Assembly (NCBI GenBank): GCA_900544575.1
Contig: UQVO01000008.1
Location: 1 to 64,000, forward strand
Direction: 5' to 3'
Source of the DNA: an uncultured Eubacteriales bacterium
GTDB taxonomy: Bacteria; Bacillota; Clostridia; Christensenellales; CAG-917
DNA length: 64,000 nucleotides
The notes below the pieces were generated by a model, which had not been told where the DNA came from, made no database searches, and saw only the letters and a program-made list of their open reading frames with translations. Within the stretch, counting starts at the first letter, position 1. The number at the start of each line of letters is the position of its first letter. Below are positions 25,976-35,068 of the stretch, one piece after another. The position numbers were made by a program, and so were the translations under genes.

Positions 25976-26551
25976 TCATTTCCTTGCCACTCCGACGACT
26001 GCGGCGAGTCCGCCCGCTATCGTGCCTATGCAGGTGAGGTATGCGCCGATTCCGAGCACGCATTCCGCGCTGCCGAGCAGGGGAATGTCGATGCTTATGA
26101 CGCTGTTGCAGTAGGCGACGGTCATACCCGTGAGCACCGCGCCTGCCGCGAGGGTTACTATGCCGACAAGCCCCGTGAGGAAGCGCATCAGACCGAAGTT
26201 GAGCACCATTTTGAGCAGATAGAGCAGAGCGAGCGCGCACACCGCAATGACCGCGATATAGCCGAACACCACCATAGCCGTGCGCATCGCGGCGGGGTTG
26301 TCCCTGTCGAAGGAAATCTCTATGTCTTCGATGTTTTCGCCGTCTTCGCCGATGACCGCGTCGCTGTAATCGCCGAACGACGTGGAGTAGCTGTCGAGGT
26401 CGAATTCTTCGAGGTCGATGAGGTCGGACTCCGCCTTGACCGCCGTCCATTCGTCAATCGCAAGCCCCGTGACGGAGATGGCGCACATTGCGAGCACGAC
26501 AAGCCCCATAATTATTCCGAGCATTCCTGCTTTTTTGCCGGTTTTTGACAT
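25976..26551 (-). CDS. four-helix membrane protein, paralogue A
   Basis: I do not recognise a named family. The 191 residues show a first helix (MLGIIMGLVVLAMCAISVTGLAI, split here as MLGIIMGLVVLA and MCAISVTGLAI), an acidic extracytoplasmic loop of about 60 residues starting DEWTAVK, then three further helices and a very short tail. That helix-long loop-three helices order resembles claudin-like four-helix proteins in topology only. The divergent gene at 26754 has the same layout and the same GLxxDxWTxVK motif. GGAGG precedes the ATG at 26551. Role unknown. Confidence 0.75.
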   Translation of the reverse strand: MSKTGKKAGMLGIIMGLVVLAMCAISVTGLAIDEWTAVKAESDLIDLEEFDLDSYSTSFGDYSDAVIGEDGENIEDIEISFDRDNPAAMRTAMVVFGYIAVIAVCALALLYLLKMVLNFGLMRFLTGLVGIVTLAAGAVLTGMTVAYCNSVISIDIPLLGSAECVLGIGAYLTCIGTIAGGLAAVVGVARK

Positions 26552-26591
26552 AAATGCCTCCTTTGGTCCGAAGCGTCGGACCCATAAAGAG

Positions 26592-26620
26592 AAATTAGCA
26601 GACTTTGCGACAGATGTCAA
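26592..26620 (-). promoter_or_regulatory. promoter of paralogue A
   Basis: Minus strand TTGACA (26620-26615), 17 bases, TAATTT (26597-26592). The -35 context is TTGACATCTGT, nearly identical to that of the divergent gene. Confidence 0.75.
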
Positions 26621-26678
26621 TACCGCCTCCGCCGCTCTCCCGTTGCAAGCGGAACTCTTTTACAGGAATATTTGTTTG

Positions 26679-26707
26679 TTGACACCTGTAAAATGTTTTG
26701 GTAAAAT
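26679..26707 (+). promoter_or_regulatory. promoter of paralogue B
   Basis: TTGACA at 26679-26684, 17 bases, TAAAAT at 26702-26707, in the context TTGACACCTGT. Confidence 0.8.
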
Positions 26708-26753
26708 TATATTATCAAGCCTCGGCTGACCGGGGATAAAAAGGAGTATTGTT

Positions 26754-27407
26754 ATGGCTAAAAAGGGAAAATTGAGTATGGTCAATCTGATTGTGCTCGG
26801 GTTGCTCGTCGTCTGCCTCGTGCTGGCGATTGCGGGTCTTTCCGTTGACAACTGGACGGATGTCAAAGTGAGCGATGACATCAAAGACAGTATGTTCGGC
26901 GATATGGCGGATTCTATGACGGAGGATATGGGGATGTCTTTCGGTGACATTCTCGACACCGTGACTGCCGACGAGTTCAAAGAAAGTATGGATTACTACA
27001 AGCAGCTCATAGACGAAGCTGAAAAAGCAGGGGTGGAAGGTGACGCTCTCGACGAGCTGAAAGCGCCCTATGAGATGGGACAGAAATATGTTGCCATTGC
27101 CGCGTTCGGTCTTCTCACCGTGCTGCTTCTGGCGGTAGCCACCGTCGTGTGCGCGCTCAGCCTGTTTGTCAACGTCGGCTTCCTGCGCTTTGTCGTTATG
27201 ATTGCGGGTGTGCTTGCACTCATCTCCGGCATTATAGCGATTGCGCTTACGGGTTCCATTCTCGACCTCGGCGAAACGATGGGCGAATGGGGCGATGCGA
27301 CGATTAAACCCGTCATCGGTGCGGGCGCGGCACTCGTTGCCGTGGGCGGCATTGTCGGCGGACTTTCCGGCGTCGCGTCCTTCTTCTTCGGCAAGAAAAA
27401 GAAATAA
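26754..27407 (+). CDS. four-helix membrane protein, paralogue B
   Basis: A 217-residue relative of the divergent protein. Helix 1 ends IAGLSVDNWTDVK, matching GLAIDEWTAVK there. An acidic Met/Asp-rich loop of about 80 residues (MFGDMADSMTEDMG) precedes helices 2-4, and the protein ends in a Gly-rich helix and FFFGKKKK. The pair probably arose by duplication and inversion and may form a mixed complex. AAAGGAG precedes the ATG. No named family is recognised. Confidence 0.78.
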   Translation: MAKKGKLSMVNLIVLGLLVVCLVLAIAGLSVDNWTDVKVSDDIKDSMFGDMADSMTEDMGMSFGDILDTVTADEFKESMDYYKQLIDEAEKAGVEGDALDELKAPYEMGQKYVAIAAFGLLTVLLLAVATVVCALSLFVNVGFLRFVVMIAGVLALISGIIAIALTGSILDLGETMGEWGDATIKPVIGAGAALVAVGGIVGGLSGVASFFFGKKKK

Positions 27408-27428
27408 GCGTTCCGGCTTTGCGGACAC

Positions 27429-27462
27429 AAAAAAAGAGCGGCAGTCTGCCGCTCTTTTTGTT
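27429..27462. terminator. bidirectional terminator between paralogue B and fhs
   Basis: AAAAAGAGCGGCA, GTC loop, TGCCGCTCTTTTT; symmetrical and placed between convergent genes. Confidence 0.9.
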
Positions 27463-27513
27463 TGCGGACGGTGAGTTTCAAAACGGCATACGGCAGGGCA
27501 GACGCGGACGGGG

Positions 27514-29169
27514 TCACATCAGACCGTTTATCTCTCCCGTCTTTGTGTCTATGGTTATGCGGTCGGTGTTGGGGGACGCGCCCAGCCCCGGCATAAGCAG
27601 CATATTGCCGCCTATGACGACTATGAATTCCGCTCCCGCACGCGGGATGACGTCGCGCACTTCGAACACGAAATCTTCGGGAGCGCCGAGCGCCTTTTCG
27701 TCGCAGGAGAAGGAATACTGTGTCTTGGCTATGCAGACGGGGAAGCGGGCATATTCGGGATTGCTTTCGATTTTGGCGAGATGTTCGAGCGCGAGGGGAG
27801 AGTAAGTCACATCCGCCGCGCCGTATACGCCTTGCGCGACGGCGGCGATTTTGGCGCGCACCGGGTCGTCGTCCGCGTAAGCGTAATTCACGCCGTTGTT
27901 TTCGAGGGCGCACATCTCAGCCACCTTTCGGGCGAGTGTGCGAGCGCCTTCGCCGCCCTTTGCGAAGCCTTCCGTCAGCACCGCTTCCGCGCCGCATTCG
28001 CGGCAGAGCGCAGCGAGCGCTTCAAGCTCCGCGTCCGTGTCGGCGGCAAATCTGTTTATTGCCACAACAACCCTGCTTCCGAACCGTTTCAGGTTGTTAA
28101 GATGACGTTTTACGTTGCTGAACCCGCGTTTCAGCGCTTCGACGTTTTCTTCCGAGGCGTGTTCCTTCGGTACGCCGCCGTTGAATTTCAGACTCCTCGC
28201 CGTGACGACGAGCACTATGCAGTCGGGTGACAACCCTGCTTTGCGGCATTTGATGTCGAGGAATTTCTCCCCGCCGAGTTCCGCGCCGAAACCCGCTTCC
28301 GTCACGACGTAATCCGCGTGCGTGAGCGCGGCGCGCGTGGCGAGTATGCTGTTGCACCCGTGCGCGATGTTGGCGAAGGGGCCTCCGTGAACGTATGCGG
28401 GCGTGCCTTCCAGCGTCTGGACGAGGTTGGGGCGCAACGCGTCGCGGAGCAGTACGGTCATCGACTCCTCCGCTCTGAGGTCGCGGGCACGGATTTCACG
28501 TCCGTCCGCACCGTAGCCGACGACGATGTTGCCGAGCCTGCGTTTGAGGTCGGCGAGGGAAGAGGAAAGGCAGAGCACCGCCATTATCTCGCTTGCGGCG
28601 GTGATGACGAAACCGTCCGTGCGGGGCACTCCGTTCGCGCTTCCTCCCAGCCCCACTTCCACCACGCGCAGGGCGCGGTCGTTGAGGTCGAGGCATCTGC
28701 GCCAAATCACTTCCTTTATCCCGAGAGCGTTGCCGAATTTTATGTGATTGTCTATGAGCGCGGAGAGCAGATTGTTGGCGGAAGTTATGGCGTGGAAATC
28801 TCCCGTGAAATGCAGGTTTATGTCTTCCATCGGGATAATCTGCGCGTAACCGCCGCCGCAAGCGCCGCCCTTTATGCCGAAGACAGGCCCCAGCGAAGGC
28901 TCTCGCAGTGCGAGGCAGGCGTTCATTCCCTCCCTGCGCATACCGTCTGCAAGGCTGATGCTGACCGTGGTCTTGCCTTCGCCGAGAGGGGTGGGGTTCA
29001 TCGCCGTGACGAGCACGAGCTTAGCTTTTTTGTTCCCTTCCGCGAGAGGGACCTTTGCCTTGTATTTGCCGTAGCATTCCAAATCGTCTGCGGCATAACC
29101 GAGCTTCGCCGCGATTTCGGTCACGGGAATGGGGGTGGCGTTTCTTGCGATTTCGACATCACTCAACAT
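27514..29169 (-). CDS. fhs: formate--tetrahydrofolate ligase
   Basis: A 551-residue cytoplasmic enzyme that makes 10-formyl-THF from formate, THF and ATP, supplying one-carbon units for purines or the methyl branch of acetogenesis. The ATP site NPTPLGEGKTTVSISLADGM is at about 57-76, followed by LREPSLGPVFGIKGGACGGG and the metal/formate region DINLHFTGDFHAI. Length equals the family norm of about 555. AAGGAG precedes the ATG. No other Wood-Ljungdahl genes are in the window, so a biosynthetic role is as likely as an acetogenic one. Confidence 0.96.
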   Translation of the reverse strand: MLSDVEIARNATPIPVTEIAAKLGYAADDLECYGKYKAKVPLAEGNKKAKLVLVTAMNPTPLGEGKTTVSISLADGMRREGMNACLALREPSLGPVFGIKGGACGGGYAQIIPMEDINLHFTGDFHAITSANNLLSALIDNHIKFGNALGIKEVIWRRCLDLNDRALRVVEVGLGGSANGVPRTDGFVITAASEIMAVLCLSSSLADLKRRLGNIVVGYGADGREIRARDLRAEESMTVLLRDALRPNLVQTLEGTPAYVHGGPFANIAHGCNSILATRAALTHADYVVTEAGFGAELGGEKFLDIKCRKAGLSPDCIVLVVTARSLKFNGGVPKEHASEENVEALKRGFSNVKRHLNNLKRFGSRVVVAINRFAADTDAELEALAALCRECGAEAVLTEGFAKGGEGARTLARKVAEMCALENNGVNYAYADDDPVRAKIAAVAQGVYGAADVTYSPLALEHLAKIESNPEYARFPVCIAKTQYSFSCDEKALGAPEDFVFEVRDVIPRAGAEFIVVIGGNMLLMPGLGASPNTDRITIDTKTGEINGLM

Positions 29170-29274
29170 ATTTTTCTCCTTAAAAGTGCCGCGCGTACGA
29201 CCGTGCGTACATTGCGCGAGCGCCGCGCGTGCGGGCGCGCTATGTGCCCCCGCGGCGCTCGTATCGTCCTATAA

Positions 29275-29303
29275 ATTATAATACACCTGTTATGTTTTTT
29301 CCA
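29275..29303 (-). promoter_or_regulatory. promoter of fhs
   Basis: Minus strand TGGAAA (29303-29298), 17 bases, TATAAT (29280-29275). Confidence 0.65.
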
Positions 29304-29307
29304 CTAT

Positions 29308-29326
29308 TTTGGCGATTTGTGCCAAA
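29308..29326. promoter_or_regulatory. TTTGGC-N7-GCCAAA dyad between divergent promoters
   Basis: TTTGGC (29308-29313) and GCCAAA (29321-29326) with a 7-base centre; flanking bases extend the symmetry. It lies between the -35 elements of fhs and the 29404 gene, as an operator for both would. The cognate regulator is unknown. Confidence 0.5.
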
Positions 29327-29331
29327 TATTA

Positions 29332-29360
29332 TTGCGCGGACAAGGCTTTTATAATATAAT
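29332..29360 (+). promoter_or_regulatory. promoter of the 29404 membrane protein gene
   Basis: TTGCGC at 29332-29337, 17 bases, TATAAT at 29355-29360. Confidence 0.65.
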
Positions 29361-29403
29361 ACACCCATATTGGCATTGCCGTGTGCGGCAAGGTCGGGGG
29401 ATA

Positions 29404-30099
29404 ATGATGAGAAAACAACTTAAAAAGAACGAGAAAGTGCAGATAGGGCTGTTCACCCTGGCGGGACTCATAATCGTGCTCGGCATACTGTTCCTCGTCA
29501 ACGCAATGCAGGAAGACCCCGCGAACGGCTTCTTCCCCGCGTTCTGCGAGATGGACAATATCCTCGCCAAGTACATCATCGTCATTCTGACCATGGCGTG
29601 CGGCATAATGCTTTTCTCCAACGTGGCAATCACGGTCGAGGACAGGAAACTCCGCAACGGTCTGACGATAGGCATCACGGCGTTCTCAACCGTGCTCACC
29701 GTCCCGCTCGTGTATGTGTTCATCGCGATTATGCCTTATGCGGCAAATCCCGTTCCGTTCGAGGAGCTGAACGCGGTGGACGCGCTGATGCGTACGGACA
29801 GGATTTACGAAGGCTTCGTGGCGTGGTTCGGCGACGGCGGGCTTATGTGGGCGGTGCTTGCGGTGATGCTGCTTCTCTCGCTGGTGTTCATCACCTTCCC
29901 CCTTCTCACCGGCATTATGGCGGTGAAAAACGAGCAGACGCTGGGGTTCAAAAAGAAAGGTTTCCCCTTCGGGGTCATTACGCTGCCCGTGGTCGAAAGG
30001 CTGAGGGCGGAAGCTGCCGCGGAAGAAGCGGCGGAAGAAGAGGATGAGGCGCCGGACATTTTGCAGATGGCGGCAGCCGACGAGGAAGCGGTCGGATAA
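29404..30099 (+). CDS. four-helix membrane protein with acidic tail
   Basis: I do not recognise this 231-residue protein. It has a basic N-terminus (MMRKQLKKNEKVQ), hydrophobic segments at about 14-33, 56-74, 83-105 and 144-168, and a cytoplasmic tail rich in Glu and Ala (EAAAEEAAEEEDEAPD) likely to be helical. The start is the first of two tandem ATGs; GGGGG is the only ribosome-site-like sequence. It is divergent from fhs and shares a possible operator with it. Confidence 0.7.
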   Translation: MMRKQLKKNEKVQIGLFTLAGLIIVLGILFLVNAMQEDPANGFFPAFCEMDNILAKYIIVILTMACGIMLFSNVAITVEDRKLRNGLTIGITAFSTVLTVPLVYVFIAIMPYAANPVPFEELNAVDALMRTDRIYEGFVAWFGDGGLMWAVLAVMLLLSLVFITFPLLTGIMAVKNEQTLGFKKKGFPFGVITLPVVERLRAEAAAEEAAEEEDEAPDILQMAAADEEAVG

Positions 30100-30147
30100 A
30101 AGGTTTCCCGCAAAGGAGCGGGAAAGGTAACGGCAATGGACGTTTTG

Positions 30148-30181
30148 ACGTGCGGTGTTCTGCGCCGCGCGTTTTTGTTTT
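30148..30181 (+). terminator. terminator after the 29404 gene
   Basis: ACGTGCGG (30148-30155) pairs with CCGCGCGT (30165-30172) with one G-U pair, followed by TTTTGTTTT. Confidence 0.65.
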
Positions 30182-30240
30182 CCGGATGCAGGCGCATCCG
30201 CGCGGAAAATCCGTCAACATCCCGCCGTCGTGCGGTATGA

Positions 30241-31602
<1,362 letters not shown>

Positions 31603-31717
31603 CGGGATGCGCCGCACCCCGCGGCGAGCTTTACGCCGCGAGTGCGGGCGCGCCGCGAAAAGTTATGCGCGAAAAGATATGTCGGCGCGGAAATCGCAAA
31701 AATAATGCTTTATAATG

Positions 31718-31747
31718 ACAAAAACGCGGTTTTAACCGCGTTTTTGT
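31718..31747. terminator. bidirectional terminator between gdhA and dapB
   Basis: ACAAAAACGCGGTT and AACCGCGTTTTTGT are perfect complements separated by TT; A- and T-rich outer arms serve both directions. Confidence 0.9.
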
Positions 31748-31782
31748 AAAATTGTCGCTATATTGTCGTTATACGGCACGGA

Positions 31783-32979
31783 TTACTTTATGCCGTAATA
31801 TTTTTTGAGCGCCGCTTCCGCCGCGGGCAGGGACTTGGAGTCTATGCAGCAGGAAATCTGCGTTTCGGAGGTGGTGATTGCGAAAACTTCCGCCCCCGCG
31901 TCGCGCAGCAAAGAGAGCACGTCCGCGGCGACGCCGCTCTTGTGTTCCATTCCCGCGCCCTCCGCGGTTATCTTCGCCGCGCCGCGCACCGTCTTTTGCA
32001 GGGTGCAGGCGGGGATGTATCCCTCCGCTTTTTTCAGGTCGCTGCCTTTCAGGGTGAAGGACGCCGCCGCCGTTTCGTCGGGATTGAAATGGTGGCTTAT
32101 CATATCGAGGTTGATGTCGTTGCTCTTTATGGCGTCCAGCAAAGAGAGGAAGTCGTCGAATGCAATGCGGGGCAGGGTGACGAGAGCGACGTCCTCCTCC
32201 GTAGAAACGGAAGTCACGGCATAGTTCTGGGCGATGATGGACGTCATATCGTAAAGCCCGGACGTCTTTGTCATCAGAAATTTCGCCGCGCGGAGCGCGC
32301 CGCGCACGAACACTTCCTTGTTTTCGGACTCGTGCGCAAGGGTGATGACCTCGCCTGTGCCGAGGAACATTATCTCGTGTTTGCCGACCACCGTGCCGCC
32401 GCGGACGGCGTGGATGCCTATCTCGTTCTTTTCTCTGCGGCGGTGCGCCTCGTGCCTGCCGTAAACGGGGGTGAGCGAGTTGTCGCGCACGCCGTTTATC
32501 TCCTGCGCAAGAGTGAGCGCGGTGCCGCTGGGCGAGTCGAGCTTGCGGTTGTGGTGCGTTTCGACGATTTCGATGTCGTAGTCCTCACCGAGGAATTTTG
32601 CCGCCTCTTTGGCAAGGTTGCCCAGCAGATTGACGCCGAGGGACATATTGCTCGCCCTGAAAACGGGGACGTCTTTTGCGGCGTATTCTATGCGCTTTTC
32701 CTGTTCGGGGGTGTAGCCCGTCGTGGCGAGGACGAGCCTCGCGCGCTTTTCGGCGGCGTAGGCGAGAATGTCGTCCAGCGCGGCGGGGGAGGAGAAGTCC
32801 ACCACCACGTCCGCGTCGAGAGGGGCGTCGGCGAATTTTCTGTAAACGGGATAGGGCAGGTCGTCCGCGCCGTTCACGTCCACGCCGAACACCGCCTCGA
32901 ACTCCGTCGAGCCGATGAGGGATTTGTAAATCGTTCTTCCGATGCGTCCGGCGGCGCCGGACACGGCAATTTTAATCAT
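31783..32979 (-). CDS. dapB: 4-hydroxy-tetrahydrodipicolinate reductase fused to aspartokinase-like ACT domains
   Basis: A 398-residue protein; ordinary DapB has about 250. Residues 1-245 are a complete reductase: NAD(P) loop VSGAAGRIGR (6-15), catalytic VETHHNRKLDSPSGTA (139-154) and GIHAVRGG near 188. The remaining 150 residues resemble the C-terminal ACT pair of aspartokinase: a first unit from about 254 and a second from about 333 (ITAEGAGMEHKSGVAADV, then ITTSETQISCCID). That part binds lysine or threonine in aspartokinase. It is last in the asd-dapA-dapB operon, with only 3 bases between the dapA stop and its start reversed in order (dapA ends at 32983). Confidence 0.93.
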   Translation of the reverse strand: MIKIAVSGAAGRIGRTIYKSLIGSTEFEAVFGVDVNGADDLPYPVYRKFADAPLDADVVVDFSSPAALDDILAYAAEKRARLVLATTGYTPEQEKRIEYAAKDVPVFRASNMSLGVNLLGNLAKEAAKFLGEDYDIEIVETHHNRKLDSPSGTALTLAQEINGVRDNSLTPVYGRHEAHRRREKNEIGIHAVRGGTVVGKHEIMFLGTGEVITLAHESENKEVFVRGALRAAKFLMTKTSGLYDMTSIIAQNYAVTSVSTEEDVALVTLPRIAFDDFLSLLDAIKSNDINLDMISHHFNPDETAAASFTLKGSDLKKAEGYIPACTLQKTVRGAAKITAEGAGMEHKSGVAADVLSLLRDAGAEVFAITTSETQISCCIDSKSLPAAEAALKKYYGIK

Positions 32980-32982
32980 ACG

Positions 32983-33852
32983 TCAGATAAAAGAGGGCAG
33001 GAGTTTTTCCAGCTTTGCGGCGTTTTCCGCGGTCATTTCGGTGAGGGGCAGACGGAGCAGACCGTTGCACAGTCCGCGCAGCTGCATCGCCTTTTTGACG
33101 GGGATGGGGTTGACTTCGCTGAACAGAGCGCGCACGAAGGGGAGCATATCGAGCTGCATCTTCGCCGCCTTTTTCAGGTCGCCCGCAAGGAATGCGGAGG
33201 TCATTTCCGCAGTAAAGCGCGGGGCGGCGTTGCTCGCGACGCTGATGACGCCCATTCCGCCCATTGCCATCACGGGGACGGTGATGCCGTCGTCTCCGCT
33301 GTAAACGACCGCTTTGCCCTCGGAGAGTCGGATTGCCTCCTCAATCTGTTCCATATTCCCGCTCGCTTCTTTGATTGCCGCGATGTTTTCGTGCTCGGCA
33401 AGTTCCGCAAACGTGGCGGGGAGCATATTCACTCCCGTGCGTCCGGGGACGTTGTAGCAGATGATGGGGGTGTGCACCGCGTCGGCGACGGCGCGGAAAT
33501 GTTCGATAAGACCGCGCTGGGTGGCTTTGTTGTAGTAAGGCGTGACGAGCAGAAGCGCGTCCGCGCCCATCTTTTCGGCGAGCACCGACATTTCGACGGC
33601 GGCTTTGGTGGAGTTCGCTCCCGTGCCTACTATGACGGGGAGTCTGCCTTTCAGCTTTTTCACCGAAAACTCGATGACCGCTTTTTTCTCTTCCGCGCTC
33701 ATCGTGGCGGGTTCGCCCGTCGTGCCGAGCACGACCACGGCGTCCACGCCGCCCGCGAGCTGGTCGTCCAGAATGCGGTCCAGACTCTCAAAGTCCACTC
33801 CGTCGGAAGTGAACGGTGTGATAAGTGCCGTTGCGGTACCCTTGAATATCAT
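32983..33852 (-). CDS. dapA: 4-hydroxy-tetrahydrodipicolinate synthase
   Basis: A 289-residue Schiff-base aldolase that condenses pyruvate with aspartate semialdehyde; its product feeds both diaminopimelate (DapB) and dipicolinate (DpaAB). Motifs: LGTTGEPATMS (about 42), the catalytic Tyr in IICYNVPGRTG (about 133) and the Schiff-base Lys in AAIKEASGNM (about 161). The start is ATG 33852, with GGAGG located inside the end of asd, one base away. Confidence 0.96.
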   Translation of the reverse strand: MIFKGTATALITPFTSDGVDFESLDRILDDQLAGGVDAVVVLGTTGEPATMSAEEKKAVIEFSVKKLKGRLPVIVGTGANSTKAAVEMSVLAEKMGADALLLVTPYYNKATQRGLIEHFRAVADAVHTPIICYNVPGRTGVNMLPATFAELAEHENIAAIKEASGNMEQIEEAIRLSEGKAVVYSGDDGITVPVMAMGGMGVISVASNAAPRFTAEMTSAFLAGDLKKAAKMQLDMLPFVRALFSEVNPIPVKKAMQLRGLCNGLLRLPLTEMTAENAAKLEKLLPSFI

Positions 33853-33853
33853 T

Positions 33854-34864
33854 TTATGCCTCCGAAGCGTTCTTGATGAGCAGTTGGACAATCTGCACGG
33901 CGTTGGTGGCGGCGCCTTTGCGGATGTTGTCCGCGACGCACCAGATGTTGACGCCGCTGTCCACGCTCTCGTCTATCCTCACTCTGCCGACATAGACTTC
34001 GTCGTGGTTTTCGGCGAGGATGGGCATGGGATAAATGTTGTTCTTGACGTCGTCCATAAGGATGAGCCCGGGGAAGTGGGAGAGGCAGTCGAACACCTCT
34101 TCCTTGGTGCAGGGCTTCTTGAACTCCACGTTGATGGACTCGCTGTGGCCGTGGAAGACGGGCACGCGGACGGTGGTCGCCGTAATGCGGAGAGAGGGGT
34201 CGTGAAGAATTTTCTTCGTTTCCTCAATCATCTTCCATTCCTCTTTGGTGTAGCCGTTGTCGAGGAAGACGTCGATGTGGGGCAGCATATTGAACGCGAT
34301 GGGATAGGGGAACTTTTCGGGAGCTCTCCCTTCCACGCCGTATTTGAGGTCGTTGTAACCCGCGACGCCCGCGCCGGACACCGCCTGATAGGTGGAGTAG
34401 ACTATGCGTTTGATGCCGAATCTGTCATAGAGGGGTTTGAGCGCGACGACCGCCTGGATGGTGGAGCAGTTGGGGTTGGCGATGATGCCTTTGTTCCACT
34501 TGACGTCCTCGGGGTTGACCTCGGGGACCACGAGGGGAACGTCGTCGTACATACGCCACTGGCTGCTGTTGTCCACGACGACCGCGCCCGCTTCGACGAA
34601 GACGGGGGCGAACTTGGCGGAAGTGCCCGCGCCTGCGGAGAACAGGGCGAAGTCAACCTTGCCTTTCAACGCCATGACGTTGTCCTCGGTGAGCTCGATG
34701 ACCGTGTGGGGTTTGCCCATAAAGTCGATTTGTTTGCCCGCGCTTCTCGCGGACGCGAAAAGATAGTAGTTCTCCACGGGGAGCTGTCTTTCGGTGAGCA
34801 CTTCGAGGAACTTGTTGCCGACCATACCGGTCGCGCCGACCACGGCGATGTTGAACTTTTTCAT
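33854..34864 (-). CDS. asd: aspartate-semialdehyde dehydrogenase
   Basis: A 336-residue NADPH enzyme reducing aspartyl phosphate to aspartate semialdehyde. The Rossmann start is VVGATGMVGNKF (residues 7-18), and the active-site Cys is in IANPNCSTIQ (about 130). Length matches the Gram-positive family. GGAGG precedes the ATG and the gene heads the asd-dapA-dapB operon behind a good sigma-A promoter. The product is also used by hom elsewhere in the window. Confidence 0.96.
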   Translation of the reverse strand: MKKFNIAVVGATGMVGNKFLEVLTERQLPVENYYLFASARSAGKQIDFMGKPHTVIELTEDNVMALKGKVDFALFSAGAGTSAKFAPVFVEAGAVVVDNSSQWRMYDDVPLVVPEVNPEDVKWNKGIIANPNCSTIQAVVALKPLYDRFGIKRIVYSTYQAVSGAGVAGYNDLKYGVEGRAPEKFPYPIAFNMLPHIDVFLDNGYTKEEWKMIEETKKILHDPSLRITATTVRVPVFHGHSESINVEFKKPCTKEEVFDCLSHFPGLILMDDVKNNIYPMPILAENHDEVYVGRVRIDESVDSGVNIWCVADNIRKGAATNAVQIVQLLIKNASEA

Positions 34865-34903
34865 AAAACCTCCTGTATCCCCTTACCCTTTATTGTAAAG
34901 AAA

Positions 34904-34932
34904 AGTATATTAACACACTTGTCGGATGTCAA
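34904..34932 (-). promoter_or_regulatory. promoter of the asd-dapA-dapB operon
   Basis: Minus strand TTGACA (34932-34927), 17 bases, TATACT (34909-34904). The leader is about 30 bases, too short for a lysine riboswitch. Confidence 0.85.
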
Positions 34933-35013
34933 TAAAATTGTCGCAATTCGGCGCATAATCCGCTTCGTCCGCCGCCCGCCGCCCGTGAATTTTTCATAAT
35001 TCATTCTATTGAT

Positions 35014-35042
35014 TTGATATTTAATGTGTGTTAGTGTAGAAT
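35014..35042 (+). promoter_or_regulatory. promoter of the 35069-38552 operon
   Basis: TTGATA at 35014-35019, 17 bases, TAGAAT at 35037-35042. Confidence 0.75.
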
Positions 35043-35068
35043 ATACGCAGTCAAAAGAAGGAGCTGTT

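Noticed and set aside
31942..33876. 644-codon plus-strand frame over dapB and dapA
   Set aside because: Shadow of two unmistakable enzymes on the minus strand; GC-rich DNA gives long empty frames.
34865..35013. Lysine riboswitch before asd
   Set aside because: The promoter leaves only about 30 bases of leader, and no L-box conserved strings are present.
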